DNA of 64,000 bases. Source: Candidatus Nitrosoglobus terrae (GTDB lineage Bacteria; Pseudomonadota; Gammaproteobacteria; Nitrosococcales; Nitrosococcaceae). Each line of letters starts with the position of its first letter. Position 1 is the stretch's first letter. Positions 21,966 through 32,637 of the stretch are shown here, in pieces. Both the position numbers and the translations under genes were made by a program. The stretch spans positions 682,001 through 746,000 of the forward strand of contig NZ_AP014836.1 in NCBI RefSeq assembly GCF_002356115.1. Direction: 5' to 3'. The notes under the pieces were generated by a model. It did not search any database. It saw only the letters and a list, made by a program, of their open reading frames with translations, and was not told the origin of the DNA.

Positions 21966-22595
21966 ATGGCAGATATCGTTATGCAACAGTTTGTAGAAAA
22001 CACTAAAGCAGGTGTTATACAAGCATCAGATGCCATATTTTCTCAACGCTTTAATGATCCTCTTGTTCACCAGGTAGTGGTTGCTTATCTAGCTAGATCT
22101 CGTGCAGGTACGCAGGCCCAAAAGACGAGATCAGAAGTGCGAGGCGGTGGTATTAAGCCTTTTCGCCAGAAAGGAACGGGGCGAGCTAGAGCAGGCTCAA
22201 TCCGTAGCCCGCTATGGAAAGGCGGTGGCAAGGTATTTGCGGCTAAACCGAGAGATTATTCACAGAAAGTAAATAAAAAAATGTACCGGGCTGCTATGTG
22301 CTCTATTTTTTCAGAGCTTGTACGCCAGGATCGGTTACGAGTGATAGATAGTAATGTCATCTTTTTCTCTGAGCCTAAGACGAGAGAATTAATAAGATTA
22401 TTGAAGCCTATTAATTGGCGTACGGTGATGATAATTACTAATGAAAGTAATAGGAATTTTGAGCTATCAGCTCGGAATATCCCAACAGTTACAGTATGTA
22501 CAATAAGAACTATTAACCCGGTCGATTTAGTTAAATTTGATGGGATTTTAGTGGTGGATAGTGTAATTCGTAGTATTGAGGAGAGCTTTATATGA
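21966..22595 (+). CDS. rplD: Ribosomal protein L4
   Basis: 50S protein whose extended loop lines the exit tunnel: [20 protein letters not shown] then [14 protein letters not shown], residues about 55-89. 209 residues; the N-terminus is slightly divergent ([16 protein letters not shown]). In E. coli L4 is the autogenous repressor of the S10 operon and also binds RNase E. The usual leader target is missing upstream of rpsJ here. Its stop overlaps the rplW start (ATGA), implying translational coupling. Confidence 0.96.
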   Translation: MADIVMQQFVENTKAGVIQASDAIFSQRFNDPLVHQVVVAYLARSRAGTQAQKTRSEVRGGGIKPFRQKGTGRARAGSIRSPLWKGGGKVFAAKPRDYSQKVNKKMYRAAMCSIFSELVRQDRLRVIDSNVIFFSEPKTRELIRLLKPINWRTVMIITNESNRNFELSARNIPTVTVCTIRTINPVDLVKFDGILVVDSVIRSIEESFI

Positions 22596-22888
22596 GTGAG
22601 GAGCGCTTAGCTAAAATTATCTTAGCACCTCTACTTTCTGAAAAGAGTTCTTTAGTAGGGGAAAAATATAAGCAAGCAGTATTTAAAGTTCTCTCCAGTG
22701 CAAATAAAAAAGAAATAAAGCAGGCGGTTGAATTTTTATTTAACGTCAAAGTTGATAAAGTAAATACAGTATCTACTAAAGGTAAGCATAAACGTTTTGG
22801 CCGCTATATAGGTCGCCGTAGTGACTGGAAAAAAGCTTATGTAGTACTACATTCGGGTTACGATATTAATTTTATGAATATTGAATGA
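22592..22888 (+). CDS. rplW: Ribosomal protein L23
   Basis: Tunnel-exit protein and docking site for trigger factor and SRP. 98 residues with [40 protein letters not shown] and the [17 protein letters not shown] segment. ATG overlaps the rplD stop by 4 nt. The docking glutamate region near residue 18 (SEKS) is kept. Confidence 0.96.
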   Translation: MSEERLAKIILAPLLSEKSSLVGEKYKQAVFKVLSSANKKEIKQAVEFLFNVKVDKVNTVSTKGKHKRFGRYIGRRSDWKKAYVVLHSGYDINFMNIE

Positions 22889-22930
22889 GCATGGATTGTC
22901 TGCTTTGGATAATAAACTAGAGACTTAGTT

Positions 22931-23761
22931 ATGCCAATTATAAAAACTAAACCTACATCTGCTGGTCGCCGGTTTTTAGTAAAAATAATAAGCTCTCCTA
23001 GTTTATATAGAGATAGGCCATATGCGGCATTAACTAGGAAATTGAGCAAGACTGGGGGTCGAAATAACCAAGGTAGAATAACAGTTCGCCATCGCGGTGG
23101 TGGACATAAGCGACTGTATAGAGTTATTGATTTTAATCGTGATAAAATAGACATTTCTGGATATGTAGAAAGATTAGAATACGATCCTAATCGTAGTGCT
23201 CATATTGCACTAATTAGTTATTCTGATGGAGAGAAGCGCTATATCATCGCACCGAAAACTATTAAAATGGGAGATATTGTAGTTTCAGGGCAAGAGGTTC
23301 CAATACGTGATGGAAACTGTCTTCCTCTGAGAAATATCCCTATAGGCGCGCTTATTCATTGTATTGAGCTAAAACCAGGTAAAGGCGCCCAACTAGCGAG
23401 AAGCGCAGGAGCTTCATGCCAACTGGTAGCGCGCGAGGATAGGTATGTAACATTACGTTTACGATCAGGGGAGATGCGAAAAGTATTACCTGAATGCCGA
23501 GCCACAATTGGAGAGGTTGGAAATGATGAGCATGGATTATGCTCTTTAGGTAAAGCTGGGGTTAAGCGTTGGCAAGGAAAACGACCTACAGTGCGTGGCG
23601 TTGCAATGAATCCTGTTGATCATCCCCATGGTGGTGGTGAAGGTCGGACATCTGGTGGTCGTCACCCAGTTAGTCCTTGGGGGATTCCAACTAAGGGATA
23701 TAAAACCCGTAATAATAAGCGTACTGAGAATCTCATTGCTCGTCGACGTAAGAATAAATAA
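22931..23761 (+). CDS. rplB: Ribosomal protein L2
   Basis: Highly conserved 50S protein needed for subunit association and peptidyl transfer. 276 residues. The [13 protein letters not shown] segment and the C-terminal [20 protein letters not shown] motif, with its functionally important histidine, are intact. ATG at 22931. Eighteen nt precede rpsS. Confidence 0.98.
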   Translation: MPIIKTKPTSAGRRFLVKIISSPSLYRDRPYAALTRKLSKTGGRNNQGRITVRHRGGGHKRLYRVIDFNRDKIDISGYVERLEYDPNRSAHIALISYSDGEKRYIIAPKTIKMGDIVVSGQEVPIRDGNCLPLRNIPIGALIHCIELKPGKGAQLARSAGASCQLVAREDRYVTLRLRSGEMRKVLPECRATIGEVGNDEHGLCSLGKAGVKRWQGKRPTVRGVAMNPVDHPHGGGEGRTSGGRHPVSPWGIPTKGYKTRNNKRTENLIARRRKNK

Positions 23762-23779
23762 GTGACAGGATAGTAGACT

Positions 23780-24052
23780 ATGCCGCGTTCGATTAAAAAA
23801 GGCCCATTTGTTGATCCCCATTTACAAAAAAAAATAGGGAGTGCAGTTGAATCTCAGAGTCGTAGGCCAATCAAGACTTGGTCTCGTCGATCAATGATAG
23901 TTCCAGAAATGATTGGATTAACGATCGCTATTCATAACGGGCGACAACACATTCCTGTTCTAGTTACAGAAAATATGGTTGGCCATAAATTGGGTGAGTT
24001 TGCTCCAACACGGACTTTTAAAGGCCATGCGGCCGACCGAAAGACAAAGTAG
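23780..24052 (+). CDS. rpsS: Ribosomal protein S19
   Basis: 30S head protein contacting S13 and the A-site finger. 90 residues, [19 protein letters not shown] at the start and the signature [21 protein letters not shown] at the end. Standard position between rplB and rplV. Confidence 0.97.
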   Translation: MPRSIKKGPFVDPHLQKKIGSAVESQSRRPIKTWSRRSMIVPEMIGLTIAIHNGRQHIPVLVTENMVGHKLGEFAPTRTFKGHAADRKTK

Positions 24053-24068
24053 TGGAGCGGAGTAGAAA

Positions 24069-24404
24069 ATGACAACAGCTACAGCAATATTAAAATATGT
24101 ACGATTATCAGCGCAAAAAGGGCGGTTAGTGGCTGATCAAATTCGAGGGCTTCCCGTAGATAAGGCTTTAGATATTTTGAATTTTAGCCATAAGAAATCG
24201 GCTGAAATTATTAAAAAGGTGCTAGAGTCAGCAATTGCTAATGCTGAGTCTAATGATGGAGCCGATATTGATGACTTAAAGATTGATACGATTATAATTG
24301 ATGAGGGATCTACTATAAAGCGAACCTATGCAAGAGCTAGAGGCCGTGCAAATAGAGTTTTTAAGCGTTCTTGTCATATCAAGATAGTGGTTGCAGAGAA
24401 TTAG
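24069..24404 (+). CDS. rplV: Ribosomal protein L22
   Basis: 50S protein with a beta-hairpin in the exit tunnel. 111 residues; [20 protein letters not shown] near the N-terminus and the hairpin/C-terminal [20 protein letters not shown]. The hairpin reads YARARGRAN where E. coli has a PRAKGRAD-type sequence, ordinary variation. Sixteen nt after rpsS. Confidence 0.97.
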   Translation: MTTATAILKYVRLSAQKGRLVADQIRGLPVDKALDILNFSHKKSAEIIKKVLESAIANAESNDGADIDDLKIDTIIIDEGSTIKRTYARARGRANRVFKRSCHIKIVVAEN

Positions 24405-24416
24405 GAGGGTATAGTA

Positions 24417-25097
24417 ATGGGGCAAAAAGTACATCCTATTGGTATCCGTCTTGGTATTGTTAAAGACTGGAACTCTAAGTGGTACGCAAATAGTAGTCAA
24501 TTTAGCGAATTACTAAATAATGATTTAGCAGTGCGTAGCTATTTGACTAAGAGATTGTCTCAGGCATTGGTGAGTAATATCCAAATTGATAGACCTGCGC
24601 GTAATGCGAGAATTACTATCTATACAGCGCGGCCGGGTATTGTAATTGGAAAGAAAGGTGAGGATATTAATAATTTACGGCAAACGATTGCTGATATGAT
24701 GGGTATACCCGTTCATATCAATATTCAGGAGATACGGAAACCTGAGTTAGATGCTACCCTTGTTGCAGTAAGTGTAGCGCAACAGCTTGAACGTCGAATT
24801 ATGTTCCGCCGAGCGATGAAGCGTGCCGTTACTAATGCTATGCGTGTAGGTGCTCAAGGTATCAGAATAAAAATTTCTGGACGCTTAAATGGAGCGGAAA
24901 TTGCCCGTAGCGAATGGTACCGAGAAGGGAGAGTGCCTTTGCATACCTTACGTGCTAATATCGATTATAGCTTTGCTGAAGCGAAAACTACTTATGGGGT
25001 TCTTGGTGTTAAGGTGTGGATATTTAAAGGGGAAGTGTTTGAGCAGCTAGATCAGCAAGTTAATATAGGGGAATCGGCGATAGGTAATTTAAGGTGA
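24417..25097 (+). CDS. rpsC: Ribosomal protein S3
   Basis: mRNA-entry protein of the 30S with helicase activity together with S4. 226 residues: KH domain with [16 protein letters not shown], then [20 protein letters not shown] and the C-terminal [20 protein letters not shown]. The start [20 protein letters not shown] is the family signature. GGAGG-like sequence precedes the ATG. Confidence 0.98.
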   Translation: MGQKVHPIGIRLGIVKDWNSKWYANSSQFSELLNNDLAVRSYLTKRLSQALVSNIQIDRPARNARITIYTARPGIVIGKKGEDINNLRQTIADMMGIPVHINIQEIRKPELDATLVAVSVAQQLERRIMFRRAMKRAVTNAMRVGAQGIRIKISGRLNGAEIARSEWYREGRVPLHTLRANIDYSFAEAKTTYGVLGVKVWIFKGEVFEQLDQQVNIGESAIGNLR

Positions 25098-25103
25098 TAT
25101 AAA

Positions 25104-25517
25104 ATGTTGCAGCCGAAAAGAACTAAATTCCGTAAACAGCAAAAAGGTAGGAATCGCGGGCAGGCGCTTAGAGGTAGTTATGTAGATTTTGGTGAGTATG
25201 GATTGAAGGCTATTGGTAGAGGGCAGATTACAGCGCGGCAAATTGAATCTGCTAGACGCGCTATGACAAGATATATTAAACGAGGTGGAAAAATCTGGAT
25301 TAGAATTTTTCCAGACAAACCAATTACCCAGAAACCACTCGAAGTACGCCAAGGAAAAGGCAAAGGTAATGTAGAATACTGGGCTATTAATATACAGCCA
25401 GGCTGCATTCTTTATGAAATGGAAGGTGTGGCAGAGGAAGTAGCAAGAAGGGCTTTTGAGCTAGCTGCAGCTAAGCTACCTATTAAAACAGTATTTGTTA
25501 CACGGACGGTCATGTAA
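25104..25517 (+). CDS. rplP: Ribosomal protein L16
   Basis: 50S protein at the tRNA binding corridor. 137 residues, [19 protein letters not shown] start, then [20 protein letters not shown] with the arginine that is hydroxylated in E. coli. Six nt after rpsC; its TAA stop shares one base with the rpmC ATG. Confidence 0.97.
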   Translation: MLQPKRTKFRKQQKGRNRGQALRGSYVDFGEYGLKAIGRGQITARQIESARRAMTRYIKRGGKIWIRIFPDKPITQKPLEVRQGKGKGNVEYWAINIQPGCILYEMEGVAEEVARRAFELAAAKLPIKTVFVTRTVM

Positions 25518-25708
25518 TGAAAGGTCAAGAGCTAAGGATGAAGACAACCGAGGATCTACAAAGAGAGCTCTTAGATCTTTCTAGAGAGCAATTTAAATTG
25601 CGGATGCAGAGAAGCGGGGATCAGTTAGCTAAAAATAGCGAACTAAACCGAGTTCGGCGGGATATTGCACGGATCAAAACTATACTGACTGAAAAACAGG
25701 GAGGGTAA
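25517..25708 (+). CDS. rpmC: Ribosomal protein L29
   Basis: Small helical-hairpin 50S protein near the tunnel exit. 63 residues, [18 protein letters not shown] and the LREQFKLRM-like second helix ([15 protein letters not shown]). One-base overlap with rplP (TAATG). Length equals E. coli L29. Confidence 0.96.
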   Translation: MKGQELRMKTTEDLQRELLDLSREQFKLRMQRSGDQLAKNSELNRVRRDIARIKTILTEKQGG

Positions 25709-25715
25709 TAAAAGT

Positions 25716-25976
25716 ATGAATGACCAAGATAAACCTCTACGTAGAATTATTGGGCGTGTAATAAGTAATAAAATGAATAAAACTATTACAGTGCTTGTGG
25801 AGCGTAGAGTAGCCCATCCTATTTATAAGAAATATATAAAACGTTCTACGAAATTACATGCTCATGATGAAAATAATGAGTGCCAAGCAGGAGATGTTGT
25901 TGCGGTTACATCGACGCGCCCTTTATCAAAAACTAAAGCTTGGAAGTTAGTTAGTATCGTTGAGCATGCTCGCTGA
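25716..25976 (+). CDS. rpsQ: Ribosomal protein S17
   Basis: Primary 16S rRNA-binding OB-fold protein. 86 residues; [20 protein letters not shown], then [20 protein letters not shown], are diagnostic. Last gene of the S10 group; 57 nt separate it from rplN, where the spc group begins. I see no clear promoter or terminator in that spacer. Confidence 0.97.
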   Translation: MNDQDKPLRRIIGRVISNKMNKTITVLVERRVAHPIYKKYIKRSTKLHAHDENNECQAGDVVAVTSTRPLSKTKAWKLVSIVEHAR

Positions 25977-26033
25977 TTACCACACTTTTTATTTTTTATA
26001 GAATATAGTAAGTATTTAATTGGAGAGTAGCAA

Positions 26034-26402
26034 ATGATTCAAATGCAGACTAGCCTAGATGCAGCAGATAATAGTGGTGCCCGGCGACTTGTTTGCATCA
26101 AAGTATTGGGTGGATCGAAACGCCGTTACGCAGAAATTGGCGATATTATTAAAGTTGCAGTAAAAGAAGCTACTCCTAGAAGCAGAGTTAGAAAAGGCGA
26201 AGTATATAATGCGGTAATTGTACGGACTAGAAAAGGTGTTCGCCGTGCTGATGGATCGTTAATTCGGTTTGATAATAACGCAGCAGTATTATTGAATAAT
26301 CAATTACAACCTATAGGTACTAGAATATTTGGGCCTGTAACTCGAGAGCTGCGCAGTGAGAGTTTTATGCGGATTGTGTCTTTGGCGCCGGAAGTATTGT
26401 AG
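26034..26402 (+). CDS. rplN: Ribosomal protein L14
   Basis: 50S protein at the subunit interface that binds the silencing factor RsfS. 122 residues starting [20 protein letters not shown], with the [20 protein letters not shown] motif and the VTRELR segment. GGAGAG lies 7 nt before the ATG. Confidence 0.98.
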   Translation: MIQMQTSLDAADNSGARRLVCIKVLGGSKRRYAEIGDIIKVAVKEATPRSRVRKGEVYNAVIVRTRKGVRRADGSLIRFDNNAAVLLNNQLQPIGTRIFGPVTRELRSESFMRIVSLAPEVL

Positions 26403-26414
26403 GAGTATTCAGTA

Positions 26415-26732
26415 ATGCGTAGAGTACGAGCAGGAGATCAGGTTATTGTTATTACTGGAAGAGATAAGGGAAAACAGGGAAAAATTTTACGCGTACTGTC
26501 GAATAATCGTGTAATTATAGAAAATATTAATATGCTGAAACATCATGATCGTCCTAATCCAGCTGCGGGAAAACCAGGAGGGATCATTGAAAAAGAAGGG
26601 TCGATTCATATTTCTAATATTATGCTCTATAATTCCGCTAAAGATAAAGGTGATAGAATAGGGTTTAAGAGACTAGAAGATACCCGTAAGGTGCGTTATT
26701 TTAAGTCAGATGGCGAAATTATCGATATTTAG
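26415..26732 (+). CDS. rplX: Ribosomal protein L24
   Basis: Assembly-initiator 50S protein with a KOW motif: RAGDQVIVITGRDKGKQGKI (residues about 5-24). 105 residues. The IIEKEGSIHISNIMLYN block is conserved. Followed by a 76-nt spacer containing a small hairpin before rplE. Confidence 0.97.
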   Translation: MRRVRAGDQVIVITGRDKGKQGKILRVLSNNRVIIENINMLKHHDRPNPAAGKPGGIIEKEGSIHISNIMLYNSAKDKGDRIGFKRLEDTRKVRYFKSDGEIIDI

Positions 26733-26774
26733 TTAGTAATCTAGTAGAGAATTATTTAATTTAAAGGTTAGATT

Positions 26775-26792
26775 ATGCTTGTTTTTAAGCAT
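26775..26792 (+). promoter_or_regulatory. Small hairpin just upstream of rplE
   Basis: ATGCTT (26775-26780) pairs with AAGCAT (26787-26792) around GTTTTT, ending 16 nt before the rplE ATG. In E. coli S8 represses the spc operon by binding near the rplE start. This simple stem lacks an evident S8 core, so the link is only positional. Confidence 0.3.
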
Positions 26793-26808
26793 GAGCGGTA
26801 AATTTAAT

Positions 26809-27348
26809 ATGGCAAGATTACAAAAATATTATCAGGATGTTGTTATTAATCGGCTACGGGATCGATCAAGTTATTGCTCTATTATGGCAGTGCCCCGCAT
26901 TGAAAAGCTTACTCTAAATATGGGGGTAGGAGAGGCAACTGGGGATAAGAAAATTTTAGAGCGGGCGGTAGATGACATGGCTAAAATTTCTGGGCAGAAA
27001 CCAATGATTACACGGGCAAGGAAATCGATAGCTGGATTTAAGATTCGCGAAGATTGGCCTATTGGCTGTAAAGTTACTCTGCGCCGTAAGCGAATGTACG
27101 AGTTTTTGGATCGGTTAATTAATGTTGCTATTCCTAGGATTAGAGATTTCCGAGGATTTAGCCCTAACTCTTTTGATGGAAGAGGTAATTATAATATGGG
27201 GATTCGTGAGCAAATTATATTCCCAGAGATTGATTACGATCAAATCGATGCTATACGAGGAATGAATATTACTATAACAACTACGGCAAAAACGGATGAT
27301 GAAGGTCGAGCGTTACTAAAAGAATTTAATTTTCCGTTTAGGTCTTAA
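26809..27348 (+). CDS. rplE: Ribosomal protein L5
   Basis: 5S rRNA-binding protein of the central protuberance. I use ATG 26809 ([16 protein letters not shown]), giving 179 residues, the E. coli length; an in-frame ATG at 26791 would add six residues and lies within a hairpin. Conserved: [51 protein letters not shown]. Shine-Dalgarno is weak. Sixteen nt before rpsN. Confidence 0.96.
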   Translation: MARLQKYYQDVVINRLRDRSSYCSIMAVPRIEKLTLNMGVGEATGDKKILERAVDDMAKISGQKPMITRARKSIAGFKIREDWPIGCKVTLRRKRMYEFLDRLINVAIPRIRDFRGFSPNSFDGRGNYNMGIREQIIFPEIDYDQIDAIRGMNITITTTAKTDDEGRALLKEFNFPFRS

Positions 27349-27364
27349 AGATTAAAGGGCTGTA

Positions 27365-27670
27365 ATGTCAAAAAAATGCATGATTAATCGTGAGCTAAAA
27401 CGAGTTCAAGTAGCTCGTAAGTATGCGATGAAACGTACAGAGCTAAAATCACGGATCTTTGACCCTAGCCTTAGTTTAGCTGAGCAACAGAAAGCCATAT
27501 ATGAGTTTCGTAGCTTACCGAGAGATTCTTCAGTTATACGTCAGCGAAGACGCTGCTGTATAACTGGTAGGCCTCGTGGATATATGCGTAAGTTTGGCTT
27601 ATCTCGTAATAAATTACGCGAGGCAGCGATGCAAGGGGATGTCCCTGGGATAACTAAAGCTAGCTGGTAA
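27365..27670 (+). CDS. rpsN: Ribosomal protein S14 (zinc-independent form)
   Basis: 30S head protein, 101 residues, the long zinc-independent type: the two adjacent cysteines in [20 protein letters not shown] are not part of CxxC pairs. The end [11 protein letters not shown] is standard. Starts [20 protein letters not shown]. Confidence 0.97.
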   Translation: MSKKCMINRELKRVQVARKYAMKRTELKSRIFDPSLSLAEQQKAIYEFRSLPRDSSVIRQRRRCCITGRPRGYMRKFGLSRNKLREAAMQGDVPGITKASW

Positions 27671-27723
27671 GTATATGTTAAAAGATATTTAATTGTAAAT
27701 GTAAAGAGGCTGAAAATAATACT

Positions 27724-28116
27724 GTGAGTATGACAGATCCCATCTCAGATATGCTGACACGGATACGTAATAGCCAAAGCGCGAGTAAGCGGGAAGTTAG
27801 TATGCCTTCATCAAAGCTAAAACAGGGTATTGCCTGCGTTTTAAAAGAGGAGGGTTATATCGAAGATTATAGGGTGGTGAATGGTACAAAACCCATATTA
27901 GTAATATGCTTGAAATACTATAATGGTAAGGCGGTGATTGAAGAGATACAGAGAGTAAGCCGCCCAGGGTTACGCGTGTATAGAGGTAAAGATAAATTAC
28001 CTAGAATTCGCAACGGACTAGGTATTACTGTCGTTTCTACATCTCGTGGTGTTATGACTGATAAGACTGCAAGATCTATCAGGGAAGGCGGTGAGGTACT
28101 ATGTTATGTTGCTTAG
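27724..28116 (+). CDS. rpsH: Ribosomal protein S8
   Basis: 16S central-domain binder, and the spc operon repressor in E. coli. 130 residues from a GTG start ([20 protein letters not shown]), preferred over ATG two codons later because E. coli S8 begins MSM. The RNA-binding C-terminal [15 protein letters not shown] is intact. Fifty-three nt after rpsN. Confidence 0.97.
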   Translation: MSMTDPISDMLTRIRNSQSASKREVSMPSSKLKQGIACVLKEEGYIEDYRVVNGTKPILVICLKYYNGKAVIEEIQRVSRPGLRVYRGKDKLPRIRNGLGITVVSTSRGVMTDKTARSIREGGEVLCYVA

Positions 28117-28130
28117 AGGAGCAAAATAGT

Positions 28131-28664
28131 ATGTCGAGGGTTGCTAATAATCCTGTACTGATCCCAGAAGGTGTTGAGGTCTCAGTATCTGAAAACGATA
28201 TTAAGGTGAAAGGGGTAAAAGGATCTCTTTCTCTCCCCATCCATAAATTAGTGCAAATTACCCAAAAAGAACGTACATTAAATTTCTTGCCTAAGAAGTT
28301 GGGAAAGCATGCCGAAGCGTTAAGTGGAACATTTCGATCTTTAGTAAATAATATGGTTCGAGGAGTAAATCAAGGGTTTGAGGAGCGTTTACAGTTAGTT
28401 GGCGTTGGATATCGAGCACAAATTCAAGGAAAAAAGCTCTTACTTAACCTAGGCTATTCTCATCCTATTGAATTTATTGTACCTATAGGTCTTACCGTTG
28501 AGACACCAAGCCCGACTGATGTAATAGTTAAGGGAGCAGATAAGCGGCAGGTTGGCCAAGCTGCAGCGAATATTCGTAATTTTAGGGTACCTGAGCCTTA
28601 TAAGGGAAAAGGTATTCGTTATACAAGCGAAATAATTGTACGCAAAGAAGCTAAGAAGAAGTAA
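28131..28664 (+). CDS. rplF: Ribosomal protein L6
   Basis: 50S protein near the sarcin-ricin loop. I start at ATG 28131 (MSRVANNPVLIPEGVEV), which has AGAGGAGC 9 nt upstream and gives 177 residues, the same as E. coli; an earlier in-frame ATG at 28101 overlaps rpsH. LQLVGVGYRAQIQGKKLLLN and PEPYKGKGIRYTSE are conserved. Confidence 0.97.
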   Translation: MSRVANNPVLIPEGVEVSVSENDIKVKGVKGSLSLPIHKLVQITQKERTLNFLPKKLGKHAEALSGTFRSLVNNMVRGVNQGFEERLQLVGVGYRAQIQGKKLLLNLGYSHPIEFIVPIGLTVETPSPTDVIVKGADKRQVGQAAANIRNFRVPEPYKGKGIRYTSEIIVRKEAKKK

Positions 28665-28688
28665 TGGCGATTAAAGGCAATAAATGGC

Positions 28689-29045
28689 ATGGATAAAAAA
28701 ATAGCAAGGTTGCGGCGAGCAATTAAAACAAGATGCAGACTCCACAGTCTGGGAGTAGTAAGATTAGCGGTTCATCGTACTTCTAAACATATTTATGCGC
28801 AGATCATTAAACCAATAAGCGGGGACATTATTGTTAGTGCATCAACAGTAGAGTTGAGCTTAAGGCAGGAGCTAAAGAATAATACTGGTAATAAGGAGGC
28901 AGCGATGGTCATTGGCAAAAGAATTGCTGAACGAGCTAAAGCAAAAGGTATTCATAGTATCGCTTTTGATCGTTCTGGTTATAGATATCATGGTCGAGTA
29001 AAAGCGTTAGCAGACGCGGCTCGTGAAGGCGGATTACAGTTTTAA
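28689..29045 (+). CDS. rplR: Ribosomal protein L18
   Basis: 5S rRNA-binding protein. 118 residues; [20 protein letters not shown] at the start and the conserved [20 protein letters not shown] near the end. Twenty-four nt after rplF. Ordinary spc operon member. Confidence 0.97.
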   Translation: MDKKIARLRRAIKTRCRLHSLGVVRLAVHRTSKHIYAQIIKPISGDIIVSASTVELSLRQELKNNTGNKEAAMVIGKRIAERAKAKGIHSIAFDRSGYRYHGRVKALADAAREGGLQF

Positions 29046-29056
29046 AGGTTAGTTTG

Positions 29057-29569
29057 ATGGCACAACAAATAGATCGCCGGGCAATGGGAGATGGGTTACT
29101 AGAAAAGTTAGTTGGTGTAAGGCGTGTTGCAAAAGTTGTGAAAGGCGGGCGTCAGTTTGGCTTTTCAGCTTTAACAGTAGTAGGTGATGGTAAAGGGCGT
29201 ATTGGGTTTGGGCGAGGGAAGGCTCGAGAAGTTCCTTCTGCTATTCAAAAAGCTATGGAAAACGCAAGAAAGAACATGATTTCTATCCCTCTAAAAGGGG
29301 ATACGTTACAGTATCCAATTATTGCTCGTTATGGCGCAGCTAAAATCTATATGCAGCCTGCTTCTGAAGGGACGGGGATTATTGCTGGGGGCGCAATGAG
29401 ATCTGTTTTTGAAGTTATAGGTATACATAATGTTTTAGCGAAATGTGTTGGTTCAGCAAACGCTGTGAACGTTGTGAGAGCTACTGTTAGAGGGCTCGCA
29501 CAAATGTCGGACCCAGATAGCATTGCTGCTAAGCGTGGCAAGAGCCTCAAGGAAATTGCTGGTGAATAA
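29057..29569 (+). CDS. rpsE: Ribosomal protein S5
   Basis: 30S fidelity protein. 170 residues from ATG 29057 ([18 protein letters not shown]) with AAAGGTT upstream. The dsRNA-binding fold signature [20 protein letters not shown] then [12 protein letters not shown] is clear. A TTG immediately before the ATG would add only one residue. Eleven nt after rplR. Confidence 0.97.
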   Translation: MAQQIDRRAMGDGLLEKLVGVRRVAKVVKGGRQFGFSALTVVGDGKGRIGFGRGKAREVPSAIQKAMENARKNMISIPLKGDTLQYPIIARYGAAKIYMQPASEGTGIIAGGAMRSVFEVIGIHNVLAKCVGSANAVNVVRATVRGLAQMSDPDSIAAKRGKSLKEIAGE

Positions 29570-29574
29570 TAGAG

Positions 29575-29757
29575 ATGCAAAAGGTAATTAAGGTAACATT
29601 ATTGAAGAGCCCGATAGGGCGATTGGTAAAGCATAAAGCATGTATTATCGGGCTGGGTCTTCGGCGAATTGGTCAAACAGTTGAAGTTATTGATACCCCA
29701 GAGAATCGAGGGATGATTAGGAAAACCTCTTATCTTCTTAGAGTGGGGGAAAGTTAA
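29575..29757 (+). CDS. rpmD: Ribosomal protein L30
   Basis: Small 50S protein of 60 residues. The motif [20 protein letters not shown] then [20 protein letters not shown] matches the bacterial L30 family. Five nt after rpsE and 1 nt before rplO. Confidence 0.96.
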   Translation: MQKVIKVTLLKSPIGRLVKHKACIIGLGLRRIGQTVEVIDTPENRGMIRKTSYLLRVGES

Positions 29758-29758
29758 A

Positions 29759-30196
29759 ATGCGGTTAAATACGATTTCCCCAAATGAAGGCAGTAGGCAG
29801 ATAAAAAAGCGCGTAGGGCGAGGTATAGGCAGCGGTCTTGGAAAAACTTGTGGCCGTGGCCATAAAGGTCAAAAAGCTCGATCGGGGGGCTTTCATAAAA
29901 TTGGATTTGAGGGTGGTCAGCTACCTTTACAAAGGCGAGTTCCTAAAATTGGCTTTAATTCTCGTAAATCGCGTTTCTCAGCTCAAGTGCACCTTAGCCA
30001 GCTTAGCAATATTGAAAGCGATACTATAAATATACTTACCCTTGTTAAGGAGGGTTTAATTCCTTTCAGAGTTAAACAAGTTAAAGTAATTGTATCGGGT
30101 GGAGTTATTAATCGAGCGATAAATCTGCAAGGTATTAAAGTATCTGCGAATGCACGCCGAGCTATTGAAGCAGCAGGTGGTCGAATCGAGGAGTAA
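29759..30196 (+). CDS. rplO: Ribosomal protein L15
   Basis: Late-assembly 50S protein. 145 residues; the glycine/arginine-rich N-terminal extension (RVGRGIGSGLGKTCGRGHKG, QKARSGG) and GFEGGQLPLQRRVPKIGF are diagnostic. Three nt before secY, the usual coupling. Confidence 0.97.
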   Translation: MRLNTISPNEGSRQIKKRVGRGIGSGLGKTCGRGHKGQKARSGGFHKIGFEGGQLPLQRRVPKIGFNSRKSRFSAQVHLSQLSNIESDTINILTLVKEGLIPFRVKQVKVIVSGGVINRAINLQGIKVSANARRAIEAAGGRIEE

Positions 30197-30199
30197 ATT

Positions 30200-31579
30200 G
30201 TGGCTAATAAGGGCACCTATAAAAAATCGTTTGATCGAGATAATTTTAATAACCTAATAGAGTTACGGCACAGGCTATATTTTGTCATAGGTGCGCTGCT
30301 AGTCTATAGAATTGGTACATTTATTCCTGTTCCCGGAATTGATCCTATTGCATTAGCTGCCTTATTTGAACAGCAACGGGGCACTATTCTGGATATGTTT
30401 AATATGTTTTCTGGGGGTGCCCTACAGCGTTTATCTGTTTTTGCATTAGGTATTATGCCTTATATCTCGGCATCTATTATTATACAATTGCTAACGACAG
30501 TTCATCCAAAACTGGAACAATTACGAAAGGAAGGGGCGTCAGGGCGGCGAAAAATTACTCAATATACACGTTATAGCACGCTAATCTTAGCTGCTGTGCA
30601 ATCAGTTGGGGTAGCTATTGCATTAGAATCACAACAAGTAGGAGGAGCTTCTGTTGTTATTGAAATAGGGTTAGTTTTTAGGATAACAGCAGTAGTGACA
30701 CTCGTAAGCGGAACTCTATTCTTAATGTGGTTAGGAGAGCAGATCACTGAGCGTGGCATAGGGAATGGGATTTCACTAATTATTTTTGCAGGTATAGTTG
30801 CAGGGTTACCATCAGCATTAGGCGGAACGTTAGAACTAGCTAGGACTGGAGAACTACATATTTTTACAGTATTGACACTTTTAGTATTAATCGTATTAGT
30901 AACCGCATTTGTAGTGTTTATGGAGCGAGCTCAACGACGTATACCGGTACATTATGCTAAGCAGCAACATGGAAGAAGAACATATGGGGGGCAGATTAGC
31001 CATTTGCCACTAAAAATAAATATGTCTGGAGTTATTCCTCCCATTTTTGCGTCAAGTATTATCCTTTTCCCAGCAACTGTAGCGAATTGGTTTGGCGCTG
31101 GTGAAGGGATGGGCTGGCTTAGGAACTTATCAGCCATCCTTTCTCCTGGGCAGCCTATCTATGTATTTTTATATGCTATAGCTATTGTTTTCTTCTGTTT
31201 TTTTTATACGGCACTTGTTTTTAATCCAAAAGAGACAGCGGATAATTTAAAAAAATCAGGAGCATTCATTCCGGGTATACGGCCAGGGATGCAAACAGCT
31301 AGATATATCGATAATGTTATGGGTCACCTTACCTTAGGTGGTGCAATTTATATTACCGGTGTATGCCTTTTACCAGAATTTTTAATATTATATTGGAATG
31401 TGCCTTTTTATTTTGGAGGTACTTCTTTATTGATTATTGTAGTTGTTGTTATGGATTTTGTAGCTCAAATACAAGCGCATTTGATGTCTCATCAATATGA
31501 GAGCTTATTAAAAAAATCTCAGCTAAAAGGAGGCGCTGGGGCTGCTGGAGGAGGGAGAGGGAGTAGCTTGCTATATTAA
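30200..31579 (+). CDS. secY: SecY, preprotein translocase channel
   Basis: Inner-membrane channel of the Sec translocon, ten predicted transmembrane helices. 459 residues from GTG 30200 ([19 protein letters not shown]). Recognisable: [16 protein letters not shown], the cytoplasmic loop [20 protein letters not shown], and [20 protein letters not shown] near the C-terminus. The tail ends in a Gly/Ala-rich stretch. It works with SecE, encoded at 4604. Confidence 0.98.
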   Translation: MANKGTYKKSFDRDNFNNLIELRHRLYFVIGALLVYRIGTFIPVPGIDPIALAALFEQQRGTILDMFNMFSGGALQRLSVFALGIMPYISASIIIQLLTTVHPKLEQLRKEGASGRRKITQYTRYSTLILAAVQSVGVAIALESQQVGGASVVIEIGLVFRITAVVTLVSGTLFLMWLGEQITERGIGNGISLIIFAGIVAGLPSALGGTLELARTGELHIFTVLTLLVLIVLVTAFVVFMERAQRRIPVHYAKQQHGRRTYGGQISHLPLKINMSGVIPPIFASSIILFPATVANWFGAGEGMGWLRNLSAILSPGQPIYVFLYAIAIVFFCFFYTALVFNPKETADNLKKSGAFIPGIRPGMQTARYIDNVMGHLTLGGAIYITGVCLLPEFLILYWNVPFYFGGTSLLIIVVVVMDFVAQIQAHLMSHQYESLLKKSQLKGGAGAAGGGRGSSLLY

Positions 31580-31630
31580 TTAAATTAAATTAGGCTAGGC
31601 GGCTAGGAAAATTAGGAGTATAAGATAATA

Positions 31631-31744
31631 ATGAAGGTTCGCGCCTCGGTAAAGAAGGTTTGCCGTTATTGTAAAATTGTACGGCGGAAAAATGTGGTTC
31701 GTATTATATGTAAGGATGCCCGTCATAAGCAACGCCAAGGATAG
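31631..31744 (+). CDS. rpmJ: Ribosomal protein L36
   Basis: A 37-codon gene reading [20 protein letters not shown], then [17 protein letters not shown]. Cys11, Cys14, Cys27 and His33 form the zinc ribbon, so this is the zinc-binding L36. It sits between secY and rpsM, the standard position linking the spc and alpha operons. ATG at 31631, with a weak AGGAGTATAAG about 10 nt upstream. Confidence 0.96.
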   Translation: MKVRASVKKVCRYCKIVRRKNVVRIICKDARHKQRQG

Positions 31745-31861
31745 ATTATCCGCAGCATGCAGCATATATATATAGGTAATTGATGAGCTAGTGGCAAAAA
31801 TATACACGACCTACGATAATAATAAGCTTACCCCTGCGTAAGGGTTTATGGAGATAAAGTA

Positions 31862-32215
31862 ATGGCACGTATTGCTGGAGTTAATATCCCTGTACATAAG
31901 CACACAGTAATTGCGCTTACATCTATTTATGGAATAGGCTTAGCGCGTGCTAGGAAAATATGTGAAGCAGCTGGGGTAGCTTTTGATAAAAAAGTTAGGG
32001 ATCTCTCCGATACCGATCTAGATGAATTGAGGGCTAGGATTGCTAAGTTTTCAGTAGAAGGGGATTTACGGCGTGAGGTAAGCATGGATATTAAACGATT
32101 AATGGATATAAGTTGTTATCGGGGGATTCGTCATAGAAGAGGTCTTCCAGTGCGAGGTCAACGTACTCAAACCAATGCAAGGACGCGCAAGGGACCGAGA
32201 AGATTAGCAAAATAG
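31862..32215 (+). CDS. rpsM: Ribosomal protein S13
   Basis: 30S head protein bridging to the 50S. 117 residues, [20 protein letters not shown], helix-two-turn-helix domain, and the end [23 protein letters not shown] with GGAG 9 nt upstream. It is preceded by a 117-nt spacer, the longest in the spc-alpha stretch, where an S4-regulated leader would be expected; I could not recognise the E. coli pseudoknot in it. Confidence 0.97.
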   Translation: MARIAGVNIPVHKHTVIALTSIYGIGLARARKICEAAGVAFDKKVRDLSDTDLDELRARIAKFSVEGDLRREVSMDIKRLMDISCYRGIRHRRGLPVRGQRTQTNARTRKGPRRLAK

Positions 32216-32232
32216 ATAGTTGGATAAGCACC

Positions 32233-32622
32233 ATGGTAAAGGTAAAAACAAGTGTAAAAAAACGAATTAAAAAAATTGTAATTGATGGCGTTGCACATAT
32301 TCACGCTTCTTTTAATAATACAATTATTACGATTAGCGATCGCCAAGGAAATACATTGGCATGGGCAACATCGGGCGGCAGTGGATTCCGCGGCTCTCGC
32401 AAGAGTACGCCATTTGCTGCACAGGTGGCTGCAGAGAAAGCTGGAAGAGTAGCACAAGAAATGGGAATGAAAAATTTAGAAGTACGGGTTAAAGGACCAG
32501 GTCCGGGGCGTGAATCTGCTGCTCGTGCTCTAAATAATGTAGGATTTAAAATCACAAATATTATAGATATAACCCCTATTCCTCATAATGGGTGCCGTCC
32601 TCCCAAGAAGCGAAGAGTTTAA
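32233..32622 (+). CDS. rpsK: Ribosomal protein S11
   Basis: 30S platform protein near the Shine-Dalgarno helix. 129 residues, with [20 protein letters not shown] and the C-terminal [18 protein letters not shown]. Seventeen nt after rpsM. Confidence 0.98.
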   Translation: MVKVKTSVKKRIKKIVIDGVAHIHASFNNTIITISDRQGNTLAWATSGGSGFRGSRKSTPFAAQVAAEKAGRVAQEMGMKNLEVRVKGPGPGRESAARALNNVGFKITNIIDITPIPHNGCRPPKKRRV

Positions 32623-32637
32623 AAAGGAGATCTTATA

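Noticed and set aside
31745-31861. Possible S4-binding alpha-operon leader before rpsM
   Set aside because: The spacer is long enough, but only short stems are visible and no resemblance to the E. coli nested pseudoknot could be shown.
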